A DNA stretch of 64,000 nucleotides, taken from contig NZ_JACYMM010000013.1 of the NCBI RefSeq assembly GCF_020858115.1, forward strand, positions 1 through 64,000. The letters run 5' to 3'. This document shows, one piece after another, positions 19,153-28,196 of this stretch; position 1 is the first letter of the stretch, and every line of letters begins with the position of its first letter. The notes below the pieces were generated by a model, which was not told where the DNA came from, did no database searches, and worked only from the letters and a program-made list of their open reading frames with translations. The DNA is from Janthinobacterium sp. FW305-129. Lineage in GTDB: Bacteria; Pseudomonadota; Gammaproteobacteria; Burkholderiales; Burkholderiaceae_D. The position numbers and the translations under genes are program-made.

Positions 19153-19815
19153 TTACTTCGCCAGCTTCGCCCTGGCCACCAGCGCCTGCACCACTTGCAG
19201 GGTGGCTTGCTCCACGTCCTGGCGCGGCAAGCCCGGGTTGGCGCCGGCGACCAGCGATGGATTGGTCAGGTAGCGCCCGCCCACGATCAGGGTGGGCGTG
19301 CTGTCGACCTGGTAGCCGGCGGCCAGGCGGGGCAGATTTTTCAGCCTGGTCTGCACGCCAAACGACTGGTAGGCGCCTTCGAAGGTCGCCTTGTCCAGGC
19401 CATTTTTCAGCGCCCAATCGAGGTTATCGCTGTCGCTGGCGAGGCGCTTGCGCTCCACATGCCAGGTATGCATGACTTGCGCGTGCAGCGCCTCTTCCTT
19501 CTTCAGCGCTTCCAGGGTCAGGAACAGATGCGCTTCCGGATCGTTTGCCGGCGTGTGCGGCAAATGGATGCGGCGGAACGACACCGTGGCGGCATTGTCC
19601 TTGAGCCAGCGCGCCAGGCCCGGCTCCAGCGCGTTGCAGGCGGGGCAGTGGTACATGAAAAACTCGATCACTTCCACCTTGCCTGGCGCCGCCTGCACGG
19701 GCTGCGGCGTGGCCAGCACCTGGTACTCCTTGCCCGGCACGGGCGCTTGCGGCGAGGCGAAGGCGCTGGAGATGGCGAAGCTGGCGCAGGCCAGGACGAC
19801 GTGGTGCAAACGCAT
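19153..19815 (-). CDS. dsbA: Periplasmic thiol:disulfide oxidoreductase DsbA
   Basis: The 220-residue protein starts with a signal peptide of about 20 residues behind AAAGGAGCTTCC. A thioredoxin-fold active site, Cys57-Pro-Ala-Cys60, lies in the FMYHCPACNALEPG segment, and the cis-proline loop appears as DSTPTLIVGG. DsbA introduces disulfides into exported proteins and is reoxidised by DsbB. The dipeptide between the cysteines is Pro-Ala rather than the common Pro-His, which in DsbA biochemistry changes redox potential. The overall helical-insert pattern and length still fit DsbA, not DsbC/G. A longer open frame upstream to 19899 is unlikely coding. Confidence 0.9.
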   Translation of the reverse strand: MRLHHVVLACASFAISSAFASPQAPVPGKEYQVLATPQPVQAAPGKVEVIEFFMYHCPACNALEPGLARWLKDNAATVSFRRIHLPHTPANDPEAHLFLTLEALKKEEALHAQVMHTWHVERKRLASDSDNLDWALKNGLDKATFEGAYQSFGVQTRLKNLPRLAAGYQVDSTPTLIVGGRYLTNPSLVAGANPGLPRQDVEQATLQVVQALVARAKLAK

Positions 19816-19889
19816 GGAAGCTCCTTTGAAAAGATTGACTATGAGGCAATCATTGTAGGGAGTCAACGTCTGATGGTGTTGCTTTGATG

Positions 19890-19905
19890 TAATAAACATT
19901 TATTA
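19890..19905. promoter_or_regulatory. AT-rich inverted repeat between dsbA and the chemoreceptor gene
   Basis: TAATAA (19890-19895) and TTATTA (19900-19905) form a perfect 6-bp inverted repeat with a 4-base spacer. A second imperfect dyad with ATATT/AATAT halves follows at about 19911-19925. Both sit in the 199-base gap between two divergent genes and are candidate operator or promoter elements; no clear sigma-28 promoter could be read for the receptor. Confidence 0.35.
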
Positions 19906-20014
19906 TTCCGAATATTGAATAATATCGTTCCAATTTTTGTGTGAAAATGGCAGCAGAGTGTGCGTGGCAAGGCCGCTGATTCACACCATAAAAACCACCA
20001 CAAAGGAGTACACC

Positions 20015-21952
20015 ATGTTTTCATCGTTGCGCACGCGTCTGGTGCTGATTTGCGTCTCCATCGTCGTCCTGTCCATGCTGGCCTTGTCGGTCGCCAATTA
20101 CGTCACTACGCGCAACAGCATGCTGGCGTCGGCCGACCAGCAGATGCAGCAGCTGCTGCAAAGCCAGTCGGCCGTGCTGGCGCAATGGGTCGACGGCAAG
20201 AAAAAGGTCATGGCCTCCGTCGTCATGTCGGCCGAGACGCCCGATCCCCTGCGCGCCTTCCAGATCGCGGAAAAGGCCGGCGATTTTGCCGAAGTGTTCA
20301 TCGGCTACGCGGACAAGCGCTCCGTGTTTACCCATCCGGGCCGTCCGGCCGATTTCGATCCCACGGCGCGTGCCTGGTACACGGACACCGTCAAGGCGGG
20401 CGTGCCGATGCTGACGCCGCCGTACGTGGACGCGGCCAGCCACAAGCTGGTGGTGTCGTTTACGGCGCCCGTCGGGCCGAAAGAGGCGCTGCTGGGCGTG
20501 GCGGGCGCGGACGTGCTGCTCGATACGGTGATCGCCAACGTGGTGGCGATCAAGCCGACGCCGCACAGCTTTGCCTTCCTCGTCGACCAGAGCGGCACCA
20601 TCATCGCCCATGCGGACAAGGAACTGAGCCTGCAGCCGGTGGCGAAACTCGACGCGGCGCTGTCGGCCGCGCAGGTGAACCGCCTGGAAAGCACGCGCGC
20701 GAGCGAGGCCGTGCGCCTGAATGACCGCGACGGCAAGCTGTACGTCACGCGCGTGGCGGGCACGGACTGGCTGCTGGCCGTGGTGCTGGACCAGCAGGAA
20801 GCCATGCAAGCCTTGCAGACGATGCTGACGACGGCCACCGTCACGGCCGTGCTGCTGACGGGGTTGGCCGCGGTGCTGCTGTCGCTGCTGGTCTTTAAAA
20901 TGCTCAAGCGCCTGGAACTGGTGCGCGACGCGCTCGACGACATCGCCTCGGGCGAGGGCGACCTGACGCGCCGCCTCGACGCTTCCGGCGTGGATGAACT
21001 GGCGCAGATCGCGGATGCCTTCAACCGCTTCATCGACAAGATCGCCGCCGTGCTCGTGAAAATCCGCACGGCCAGCGAATCGGTCAAGGTATCGTCGTCG
21101 GAAATCGCCGCCGGCAACCAGGACCTGTCGTCGCGCACGGAACAGCAAGCGAGCTCGCTGGAAGAGACGGCCGCCTCGATGGAAGAGCTGACGTCCACCG
21201 TGAAACAGAACGCGGACAATGCGCGCCAGGCCAACCAGATGGCGCAATCGGCGTCCGGCGTGGCCAGCAAGGGCGGGCAGGTGGTGGCGCAGGTGGTCGA
21301 CACCATGGCCTCGATCAATGACTCGTCGAAGAAGATCGTCGACATCATCAGCGTCATCGACGGCATCGCCTTCCAGACGAATATCCTGGCCCTGAATGCG
21401 GCCGTGGAAGCGGCGCGCGCGGGCGAGCAGGGACGCGGCTTTGCCGTGGTGGCGACGGAAGTGCGCAGCCTCGCCCAGCGCTCCGCGGGGGCGGCAAAGG
21501 AAATCAAGCTGCTGATCGACGATTCGGTGGGCAAGGTCGATTCGGGCGCGCGCCTGGTCGACGAGGCGGGGGCGACGATGCAGGAAATCGTCGACAGCGT
21601 GCGCCGCGTGACCGACATCATGGGCGAGATCACGGCCGCCAGCGTCGAGCAAAGCTCGGGCATCGAACAGGTGAACCAGGCGATCGCGCAAATGGACCAG
21701 GTGACGCAGCAGAACGCGGCCCTGGTGGAAGAGGCCGCCGCCGCGGCGGAAAGCCTGCAAGACCAGGCCAGCACCCTGGCGCAGGTGGTGGGCGTGTTCA
21801 AGCTCGATGACGGGCAGGCTCCGGCGGCCGTGCCGCATGCCGCAAGGCCCGTGGCGCGCGCGCCGGCTCCGGCGCGCATCGCGCAGGCGCCAGCGTCCAG
21901 GGCCGCGGCGCAGCGCAAGCCGGAAGCGAGCGAGGAGTGGGAAACCTTTTAA
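20015..21952 (+). CDS. Methyl-accepting chemotaxis protein with dCache-type sensor
   Basis: The 645-residue receptor has an N-terminal membrane helix (about 10-30), a periplasmic Cache-type ligand domain (about 35-275, containing [15 protein letters not shown]), and a second helix (about 280-305). A HAMP domain and a signalling hairpin with [20 protein letters not shown] follow. The C-terminus ends EEWETF, the WxxF docking peptide used by the CheR methyltransferase and CheB methylesterase. The ATG at 20015 follows AAAGGAGTACACC; an in-frame start at 19937 is less likely. It acts upstream of CheA/CheW in polar or lateral flagellar taxis; the ligand is unknown, but the Cache subtype often binds amino or organic acids. 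Confidence 0.92.
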   Translation: MFSSLRTRLVLICVSIVVLSMLALSVANYVTTRNSMLASADQQMQQLLQSQSAVLAQWVDGKKKVMASVVMSAETPDPLRAFQIAEKAGDFAEVFIGYADKRSVFTHPGRPADFDPTARAWYTDTVKAGVPMLTPPYVDAASHKLVVSFTAPVGPKEALLGVAGADVLLDTVIANVVAIKPTPHSFAFLVDQSGTIIAHADKELSLQPVAKLDAALSAAQVNRLESTRASEAVRLNDRDGKLYVTRVAGTDWLLAVVLDQQEAMQALQTMLTTATVTAVLLTGLAAVLLSLLVFKMLKRLELVRDALDDIASGEGDLTRRLDASGVDELAQIADAFNRFIDKIAAVLVKIRTASESVKVSSSEIAAGNQDLSSRTEQQASSLEETAASMEELTSTVKQNADNARQANQMAQSASGVASKGGQVVAQVVDTMASINDSSKKIVDIISVIDGIAFQTNILALNAAVEAARAGEQGRGFAVVATEVRSLAQRSAGAAKEIKLLIDDSVGKVDSGARLVDEAGATMQEIVDSVRRVTDIMGEITAASVEQSSGIEQVNQAIAQMDQVTQQNAALVEEAAAAAESLQDQASTLAQVVGVFKLDDGQAPAAVPHAARPVARAPAPARIAQAPASRAAAQRKPEASEEWETF

Positions 21953-21959
21953 GCAGCGT

Positions 21960-22859
21960 TCAGGCGCGCCGGGGCGCCAGGGTCGGCGCCATCTGCTTCG
22001 CCACCTCGAAAAAGGCGTTGGTGGCCGGCGTGTTCTGGCGCCGGTCGCGCACGGCCAGGCCCACCTTGCGGCTGACGGGCGGATTTAACGGCAGGGCCAC
22101 CAGCTCCGGATACTGTTCGCGCAGCCGCTGCGGCAGGGCCAGTTCGGCCACGATGGAGACGCCGTCGCCGCGGCTGACCATGTCGAGGATGGTAATCACC
22201 TGGCTGATGCGGTAGGGGACATTGGGCTGCAGCCCCGCGTTGGCGAACAGCGGTTCGATCAGGCAGGCGCAGCCCGCCTCGGACATGATGAACGGCCCTT
22301 CGCACAGCTGCGCCAGGGTGATGGCCGTTTCGCTGGCCAGCGGGTGGCTGCGCGGCAGCAGCGCCATCATCTGGTCTTCCACCAGCGGCGCCGTATCGAA
22401 ACGCTCGTCGGGCAGCACGACGAAGCCGACATCCACGCGGCGTTCGCGTATCCACTGCATCACTTCATGGTCGGCGCCTTCGTCGATGCGCAGGGCGATG
22501 CCCGGATAGCGCAGGCGGAACTGCGCCGTGATGGCCGGCAGCAGATTCAACGACGAAGTGGGGCCGAAGGAGCCGATGCGCAGGCTGCCCTGGCGCTGGC
22601 CCAGCACGTCGGCCGCTTCCTGGCGCATGGCTTCGGATAGCCCCAGGATTTCGCGCGCCCGCACCAGCAGCTGGCGCCCCACTTCCGTCAGCTCGGCCGA
22701 CGCCTGGTGGCGCACGATCAGGTCCACGCCCATCTCCCTTTCCAGCGCTTTTAACGCGTGCGAGACGGCCGACTGGCTGATGCCCAGCTGCGCGGCGGCG
22801 GCGGAGAAGCCGTGCAGCTCGGCCACCAGGGTAAAGATTTCCAGTTGCGTGAAGGTCAT
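21960..22859 (-). CDS. LysR-type transcriptional regulator
   Basis: The 299-residue protein has the LysR N-terminal helix-turn-helix (ELHGFSAAAAQLGISQSAVS) and an effector-binding domain of standard length. It starts after AGGAAAACCACAG and diverges from an EamA-family transporter gene, with the operator-like repeat array at 22878-22923 in the shared promoter region. The arrangement suggests it autoregulates and controls the transporter. The effector is not evident. Confidence 0.88.
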   Translation of the reverse strand: MTFTQLEIFTLVAELHGFSAAAAQLGISQSAVSHALKALEREMGVDLIVRHQASAELTEVGRQLLVRAREILGLSEAMRQEAADVLGQRQGSLRIGSFGPTSSLNLLPAITAQFRLRYPGIALRIDEGADHEVMQWIRERRVDVGFVVLPDERFDTAPLVEDQMMALLPRSHPLASETAITLAQLCEGPFIMSEAGCACLIEPLFANAGLQPNVPYRISQVITILDMVSRGDGVSIVAELALPQRLREQYPELVALPLNPPVSRKVGLAVRDRRQNTPATNAFFEVAKQMAPTLAPRRA

Positions 22860-22877
22860 CTGTGGTTTTCCTGTGCT

Positions 22878-22923
22878 ATGAGTTTTTGCTCATTATTTCA
22901 TGAGTTGATATTAGTATTAATAT
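22878..22923. promoter_or_regulatory. Operator-like alternating repeats in the LysR/EamA promoter region
   Basis: Three 5-base half-sites alternate in orientation with exact 6-base spacers: ATGAG (22878-22882), CTCAT (22889-22893) and ATGAG (22900-22904). They give two overlapping dyads at 11-base pitch, as expected for LysR-family boxes. An AT-rich dyad, ATATTA / TAATAT (22908-22923), follows and probably covers the core promoter of the transporter gene. Confidence 0.55.
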
Positions 22924-22969
22924 ATAAGTGTACACCACCCGCCGCGCAAACGGCCTCACAGGAAATTCC

Positions 22970-23902
22970 ATGTCTTCATCCGCCTTGCCCTCTGCCGCCT
23001 TGCCTGCCGCGCAATCGCCGCTCGTCTACCTCAAACTGATTTTCGTCGCCCTGTTCTGGGGCGGCACTTTTATCGCGGGCCGCGTGCTGGCGCAGCAGAT
23101 GCCGCCCATGACGGCTGCCAGCGGGCGCTTCGGCGTGGCCGTGCTGCTGCTCGTCGTGCTGGCGTGGAAACTGGAAGGGGGCTTGCCGCGCCTGGACCGC
23201 AAGCAGCTGGCAACGACGGCCGCGCTGGGCCTGACGGGCATCTTCTTATACAACCTGTGCTTCCTGGCGGCGCTGTCGCGCATGCCGGCCGGGCGCACGG
23301 CCCTGTTCGTGGCCCTGAACCCCATCGTCACGGCGCTGGCCTCGGCCATGCTGTTCCGCGAACGGCTGGGATCGTTCAAGTGGCTGGGCATCATGCTGGC
23401 GTTTTGCGGCACGGCCATCGTCATCACGCGCGGCGATCTGGCCGGCGTGCTGCACGGCACGGGCGGCGGCATCGGCATGGGCGAAGTGTTCATGTTTTGC
23501 GGCATTTCCAGCTGGGCCGCCTATACCCTGATCGGCAGAGTGGCGCTGAAGGGCCTCTCGCCCATTGCCGCCACCACGTACGCGTCGATGTGGGGCCTGG
23601 CCTTCTTGCTGGTGGGGGCGGTGGTGGAATTCCCGACGGTGCCGTGGCACAGCTTCGGCTGGCAAGTGTGGGCCGCCATCGGCTATCTGGGCGTGTTCGG
23701 CACGGTGATCGGCTTTGTCTGGTATTACGAAGGCGTGAAGGCGCTGGGCCCGTCGCGCACGGCCGTGTTCAACAACCTCGTGCCCGTGTTCGGCATCGTG
23801 CTGGCGGCGGGGCTGCTGGGCGAGCCGGTGCTGGCGTCGATGCTGGTGGGCGGCGCGGTGACGATAGCCGGCGTGGTGATGACCAACCGGCAAGCGAAGT
23901 AA
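22970..23902 (+). CDS. EamA/DMT-family membrane transporter
   Basis: The 310-residue protein has about ten hydrophobic helices arranged as two EamA repeats, beginning FVALFWGGTFIAGRVLAQ and ending with LLGEPVLASMLVGGAVTIAGVVMTNR. Drug/metabolite transporters of this kind export amino acids, nucleosides or metabolites; the substrate cannot be inferred. The ATG at 22970 follows AGGAAATT. It diverges from a LysR gene that likely controls it. Confidence 0.85.
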   Translation: MSSSALPSAALPAAQSPLVYLKLIFVALFWGGTFIAGRVLAQQMPPMTAASGRFGVAVLLLVVLAWKLEGGLPRLDRKQLATTAALGLTGIFLYNLCFLAALSRMPAGRTALFVALNPIVTALASAMLFRERLGSFKWLGIMLAFCGTAIVITRGDLAGVLHGTGGGIGMGEVFMFCGISSWAAYTLIGRVALKGLSPIAATTYASMWGLAFLLVGAVVEFPTVPWHSFGWQVWAAIGYLGVFGTVIGFVWYYEGVKALGPSRTAVFNNLVPVFGIVLAAGLLGEPVLASMLVGGAVTIAGVVMTNRQAK

Positions 23903-24781
23903 TTATTTGGCGCGGCGGCGCTTCGAAGGCTTCGCCGGCGCTTTTTTATGCCGGCTGACGGAAGCGCGCATCACTTTCGGCTCTTCGATGCCGTTTTCGG
24001 CCGCCAGCATGCGGCGGATGTTGACGGCATCCATGGCGCGCACGGAATTGGCGCGCGCGTTGAGCAGGATCATGGTGGCGAACTTGCCGGCCGACTTGAT
24101 GCGCATGATCAGGCAGCGGCCCGCTTCATTCGTGTAGCCCGTCTTCGACAGGCCGATATCCCAGCCCTTGGCGCCCACCAGGCGGTTCGTGTTGTGGTAT
24201 TCCACGTCGCGGCCCTTGATCTGGATCACGTCCTTCGAATCGGTGGTGATGCGGCTGATTTCCGGGTAGCGCGAGGCGGCCACGGCCATCTTGACGAGGT
24301 CCGCCGCCGTCGACTGGTTGTTCGGCGACAAGCCCGTCGGCTCTTCGATCACGGTCTGGCGCATGCCCAGTGCCTTGATCTTGGCGTTGACGGCCACGGC
24401 AAACGCCGTCGGGCCGCCGGGGAAGGTGCGCGCCAGCGAGGCGGCGGCGCGGTTGTCGGACGACATCAGCGCCAGTTGCAGCACGTCGTGGCGGCTCAGG
24501 GTGGCACCCACTGGCACGCGCGAAGTGCTGTGTTTCAAGATATCGACGTCCTCGCGGTCGATGCTGATCTCTTCCTGCATATTCGCCTTGGAGTCGAGCA
24601 CGACCATGGCTGTCATGAGTTTGGTCAGCGAGGCGATGGGCACTACCACGTTGGAATTTTTTTCAAGCAAGACTTTGCCTGTGCCGTCTTCGACCACCAG
24701 AATCGACTGTGAACCGAAGGGCACGGCGATGGCCGCTGTCGAAAGCGTCATCAGCACCGCGGCGAACATTTTTTTGAGCAT
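23903..24781 (-). CDS. pbpG: D-alanyl-D-alanine endopeptidase (PBP7 type)
   Basis: The 292-residue product has a signal peptide of about 19 residues and all three penicillin-binding active-site motifs: SLTK (Ser51, Lys54), SDN (108-110) and KTG (213-215). Length and motif spacing fit the S11 peptidase PbpG/PBP7, which cleaves D-Ala-meso-DAP crosslinks in murein, rather than the larger DacA carboxypeptidases, which carry an extra C-terminal membrane anchor. The C-terminus is strongly basic (HKKAPAKPSKRRRAK), possibly for murein or membrane association. No strong Shine-Dalgarno is seen at the chosen start, and the open frame reaches back to 24892. Confidence 0.87.
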   Translation of the reverse strand: MLKKMFAAVLMTLSTAAIAVPFGSQSILVVEDGTGKVLLEKNSNVVVPIASLTKLMTAMVVLDSKANMQEEISIDREDVDILKHSTSRVPVGATLSRHDVLQLALMSSDNRAAASLARTFPGGPTAFAVAVNAKIKALGMRQTVIEEPTGLSPNNQSTAADLVKMAVAASRYPEISRITTDSKDVIQIKGRDVEYHNTNRLVGAKGWDIGLSKTGYTNEAGRCLIMRIKSAGKFATMILLNARANSVRAMDAVNIRRMLAAENGIEEPKVMRASVSRHKKAPAKPSKRRRAK

Positions 24782-25016
24782 GGGATTGTATGTGGGAAAG
24801 CAGTTTTGGGGCGCCATCGTGGGCGCTGCGCGCAAATCCGGAAGCGGGCCGCGCGGGGACGCGGCGTGTATCTCGGAGGCAATATTTGCCAAGCTTAAAC
24901 AATACCATTAAAGATCAAGCGATGTCTACGGAATCAGGGCGCCACAGGCGGCGTTGCGGCCAATTTGGCAAATAAATGGGGCTATTCTTGCCGTAGTGAA
25001 AATTGTTGCGCAATTG

Positions 25017-25045
25017 TTGATTTCATCTTGGAAACTTCGTATGAT
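25017..25045 (+). promoter_or_regulatory. Sigma-70-type promoter of the LytS/LytR-like operon
   Basis: A -35 element TTGATT (25017-25022) and a -10 element TATGAT (25040-25045) are separated by exactly 17 bases. Transcription would begin near 25052, leaving a leader of about 145 bases before the kinase ATG at 25198. The rest of the 24782-25197 gap shows nothing else recognisable. Confidence 0.55.
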
Positions 25046-25197
25046 TTCAGCAAGATTGGCAGCCTTGGCCGGGCAGGCACGGCGCGCGTCGTCGTTGATG
25101 CCTGCCGCTTCGTGCTTCGTCGCCCCGCGCTAGGTCCCGCAACCGGGGCGCCGTAGACTGCGTTCATGCCTGATTGATACGACAAGGAGAACGCAGC

Positions 25198-26451
25198 ATG
25201 TGGAAAAAATTTGCCGGATGGTATCGCTGTTACGACGATGAAACCCTCAGGGTGCTTGCGCATCCGGACACGGCGGCCCAGTTGCCGCAGGGCTGGCGGC
25301 GCTGGGTGGCGTTGCGGCTGGCCACGCTGACGCCGATCGAGCGCCAGCAATTCCACGCCTTCATGCTCAAGTACCGGGGCGCCGGCTTTTACCTGGCTGC
25401 GGTCAGGCTGGTGCTGTTGTTTAGCATTCTCGGCGTCGCGCTGCACCTGCTGCTGCCGGACAGGGTAGGCTGGAGCAAGGCCTTGGTGCTCAGCAATATT
25501 CTCGGCCTGGCGATGGCCTGGGGCGTGCTGGGGGTCTGGTTCAATTACCGCAAGCTGGCGAAAAAGAAATTCAAGGTGCTGTTACTGCTGCTGGTGCCCG
25601 CCCTGGCAGGTGTGGCGATTGGCGTCCTGCGCGCCATGCTGGAAGGTGATAGTTCCATCGGTCCGGCGCTGGAGCACGGCGTGCGCGTGGGCGGCTGGGC
25701 CGCGCTGACGACAGGGCTGGTCTACATGGTGCCGATGACCATCGTCGTTCTCTGGCGCAACCGCCAGTACGAAGCGCTGACCCTGCAGTTGCAGCAAGAT
25801 GCCGAGCGCGACCGCCTGGCGCGCGAGCTGAGCGAATCGCAGCTGCGCCTGCTGCGCGCGCAGATCGAGCCGCATTTCCTGTTCAACACCCTGGGCGCCG
25901 TGCAGCAGCTGGCCGAGCAGGGCGCGCCCAGGGCCGCGGCGCTGACGTCCGACCTGATCGCCTTCCTGCGCGCCAGTCTGGCGGAAATGCGCAGCGAGCA
26001 CGTGCCCTTGCAAAGCGAATTCGAGATGGTGGCCGCCTACCTGCGCGTGATGCAGGCGCGCCTGGGCTCGCGCTTGCGCTTCAGCCTGGACTTGCCGGCA
26101 GAGCTGGCGCAGGCGACGATACCGAGCATGATCTTGCTGACCCTGGCGGAAAACGCCATCAAGCACGGTATCGAGCCATCGTTGCGTGGCGGCGAGATCG
26201 GTATGTCGGCCGCGCTCGCCGGCGATGGCAGGCTGCGCCTGCGCGTGCAGGACAGCGGCATGGGCTTGCCGGAAGACGGCGTGGGCAGCGCGCCCGGAGG
26301 CGGCCTGGGCCTGGAAAACGTGCGCAGCCGGCTGTTGCTGTCCGATCCGTCCGCCAGCTTGAGCCTGCGCGGCGGCGAAGAGGGCGGCGTGATCGCTGAA
26401 ATAGTGTTGCCCATCAAAATTGCATCCAGCCTGAAAGACTCCGCCGCATGA
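25198..26451 (+). CDS. LytS/AlgZ-type sensor histidine kinase
   Basis: The 417-residue kinase has four or so hydrophobic helices (about residues 70-190) followed by the His_kinase (PF06580) signature QIEPHFLFNTLGAVQQL with phospho-His226 and a HATPase domain (LAENAIKHGIEP, GGGLGLENVRSRL). The N-terminal sequence resembles no defined sensor domain. It overlaps the downstream LytTR regulator in an ATGA arrangement, so the two form a cognate pair. The start follows AAGGAGAACGCAGC. Confidence 0.88.
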   Translation: MWKKFAGWYRCYDDETLRVLAHPDTAAQLPQGWRRWVALRLATLTPIERQQFHAFMLKYRGAGFYLAAVRLVLLFSILGVALHLLLPDRVGWSKALVLSNILGLAMAWGVLGVWFNYRKLAKKKFKVLLLLLVPALAGVAIGVLRAMLEGDSSIGPALEHGVRVGGWAALTTGLVYMVPMTIVVLWRNRQYEALTLQLQQDAERDRLARELSESQLRLLRAQIEPHFLFNTLGAVQQLAEQGAPRAAALTSDLIAFLRASLAEMRSEHVPLQSEFEMVAAYLRVMQARLGSRLRFSLDLPAELAQATIPSMILLTLAENAIKHGIEPSLRGGEIGMSAALAGDGRLRLRVQDSGMGLPEDGVGSAPGGGLGLENVRSRLLLSDPSASLSLRGGEEGGVIAEIVLPIKIASSLKDSAA

Positions 26452-27197
26452 ACGCCACCATCCTGATCGCCGAAGACGAACCGCTGATGCGCGAGCGCCT
26501 GCAAATGCTGCTGGCGCAAGCCTGGCCCGAGGCGCGCGTCGTGCTGGTGGCGGAAAACGGCAACGATGCCTGGGACGGTTTCCTCGAGCATGAGCCGGAC
26601 GTGGTCTTCCTCGACATCCGCATGCCGGGCCTGTCGGGCCTGGAAGTGGCCGAGCGCATCGGCACGCGGGCCCACGTGGTATTCGTCACGGCCTACGACC
26701 AGTACGCCGTCGACGCGTTCGACGCGGGCGCCGTCGACTACCTGTTGAAACCCGTGCAGGGCGAACGGCTGGCGCGGGCGCTGGCCCGCCTGCGCGACAA
26801 ACTCGGCGCCCAGCCGGCCGACATGGCCCATTTGCTGCAGTCGCTGCGCGCCGCCTTGCCGGCGCCGCCGCGCGAAAAACTGAAATGGATCAAGGCCAGC
26901 GTGGGCAAGCAGATCCGCCTGATCGACATCGACGACGTGCTGTTCTTCCAGGCGGACACCAAGTACACGCGCGTGGTGCTGGCCGGCTCGGAAGCGCTGG
27001 TGCGCACGCCGCTGAAGGATTTATTGGGGGGACTTGATCCGGAACAGTTCTGGCAAATTCACCGCGGCACCATGGTCAACGTGAAAGCCATCGAAGCGGC
27101 CGAGCGCATCGACGCCGAGCGCATGCAGGTACTGCTGCGCGGCAGCACGGAAAAGCTGCCCGTCAGCCGCACGTTTACGCATTTGTTTCGCGACTAG
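26448..27197 (+). CDS. LytTR-type response regulator
   Basis: The 249-residue protein has an N-terminal receiver with phospho-acceptor Asp56 (FLDIRMPGLSGLE) and the conserved Lys in YLLKPV, followed by a C-terminal LytTR DNA-binding domain (about residues 140-245) containing DIDDVLFFQADTKYTRV and FWQIHRGTMVNV. It is the partner of the kinase whose gene it overlaps by 4 bases. Regulators of this class (AlgR, YehT) control envelope or nutrient-stress genes; targets here are unknown. Confidence 0.92.
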   Translation: MNATILIAEDEPLMRERLQMLLAQAWPEARVVLVAENGNDAWDGFLEHEPDVVFLDIRMPGLSGLEVAERIGTRAHVVFVTAYDQYAVDAFDAGAVDYLLKPVQGERLARALARLRDKLGAQPADMAHLLQSLRAALPAPPREKLKWIKASVGKQIRLIDIDDVLFFQADTKYTRVVLAGSEALVRTPLKDLLGGLDPEQFWQIHRGTMVNVKAIEAAERIDAERMQVLLRGSTEKLPVSRTFTHLFRD

Positions 27198-27210
27198 CCC
27201 GCAAGGCAAA

Positions 27211-27234
27211 CGCCCCGCATCTGGGGGCGGGGCG
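27211..27234. terminator. GC-rich hairpin between convergent genes
   Basis: CGCCCCGC (27211-27218) pairs with GCGGGGCG (27227-27234) around an 8-base loop, just after the LytTR regulator stop and before the convergent molbindin stop. There is no T-run on either strand, so it may act only as a weak terminator or an mRNA-end stabiliser. Confidence 0.4.
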
Positions 27235-27261
27235 GGGGTGGTGATGGAGGCGGCGCCGCGC

Positions 27262-27480
27262 CTACTGGATCTTGGCGATCGACACTTCCGTCGATTTGAC
27301 CAGCGCGATGACTTCGCTGCCCACTTTCAGGTCCAGGTCCTTGATCGAGCGCGAGGTGATGACCGAGGTGACGATGCCGTGCGGCGTTTCCACGTCCACT
27401 TCGGACACCACGGGGCCAAAGATGATTTCCTTGATCTTGCCGCGAAACTGGTTGCGTACATTCACTTCCGAGATAGCCAT
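27262..27480 (-). CDS. Molbindin (Mop, TOBE domain) molybdate-binding protein
   Basis: The 72-residue protein is a single TOBE/Mop domain with NVRNQFRGKIKEIIFG, VSEVDVETPHGIVTSVIT and VGSEVIALVKSTEVSIAK. Such molbindins form hexamers that store molybdate or tungstate in the cytoplasm. The ATG has AAAGGAAAC just upstream. No molybdate transporter or molybdenum-cofactor gene is adjacent. The open frame extends further upstream to 27570, but the homology starts at this ATG. Confidence 0.9.
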   Translation of the reverse strand: MAISEVNVRNQFRGKIKEIIFGPVVSEVDVETPHGIVTSVITSRSIKDLDLKVGSEVIALVKSTEVSIAKIQ

Positions 27481-27653
27481 GATGTTTCCTTTGTGCCCGT
27501 AATACGCCGTGCGGCGCGACATGGCCAGAGTACGGCGCGCGCGTGGTTTTGACCACGAATCGATGCGCATATCGATATGCGCAAAGTGTGCGGCAGCGCT
27601 GGCGCAAGCATATTATTCGCCTATACTCGTTTGCATTGACCAGGAGGTTTGCC

Positions 27654-28139
27654 ATGCGCCCATTGCCCTTGCTGCTGCTGTTGCCCTCATTTGCCGTGCT
27701 GGCGCAACCGGTCGCTGCCCTGCAGCCGATGGCTTTCCTGGCCGGGCATTGCTGGAAGGGAGAGTTCCCTGGTGGCAAGCAGACGGATGAGCACTGTTTC
27801 CAGTGGCTGTATGGCGGCCGGATGCTGCGCGACGTGCACACGGTGCGCAGCCCCGGCAAGCCCGATTACGTGGGCGAAACCACGTATTACCACGATGCCG
27901 CCGAAGGCAAGGTAGCCTTCCTGTATGTGGAAAGCAGCGGCGGCCATAGCCGCGGCACGATGTTGCCGGCGGACGGCGGCCTCGACTTTCCCGCCACGCA
28001 GTACGTGGGTGCCAGCGGCAAGGCGCTGACCTACCGCGTGCGCTGGACGCCGTCGGGCGATGCCTACGAGGCGGCCAGCGAGATGCAGGTGGACGGGCGC
28101 TGGCTGCCGCAATTCAAGCTGCTGCTGAAAAAGCAGTGA
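27654..28139 (+). CDS. Secreted protein of unknown function
   Basis: The 161-residue product has a clear signal peptide (about 17 residues, LLLLLPSFAVLAQ) behind an AGGAGG ribosome-binding site. The mature part begins with FLAGHCWKGEFPGGKQTDEHCFQW and continues in alternating beta-like segments (TYYHDAAEGKVAFLYVESSGG, LTYRVRWTPSGDAYEAASEM). It resembles small lipocalin-like THAP4/nitrobindin-type or DUF1579-like barrels, but the assignment is not certain. Two cysteines, in GHCW and EHCF, could form a disulfide in the periplasm. It is a single gene ended by a strong terminator. Confidence 0.65.
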   Translation: MRPLPLLLLLPSFAVLAQPVAALQPMAFLAGHCWKGEFPGGKQTDEHCFQWLYGGRMLRDVHTVRSPGKPDYVGETTYYHDAAEGKVAFLYVESSGGHSRGTMLPADGGLDFPATQYVGASGKALTYRVRWTPSGDAYEAASEMQVDGRWLPQFKLLLKKQ

Positions 28140-28148
28140 CGCGGCGGC

Positions 28149-28182
28149 AATAAAAAACCGGGACTCATCCCGGTTTTTTATT
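28149..28182. terminator. Bidirectional intrinsic terminator
   Basis: A 15-bp perfect stem (28149-28163 with 28168-28182) with a 4-base CTCA loop is flanked by an A-run on the left and a T-run on the right. It can end transcription of both the upstream secreted-protein gene and the convergent sulfate-binding-protein gene. Confidence 0.93.
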
Positions 28183-28196
28183 GATGTGGCGCAAGC

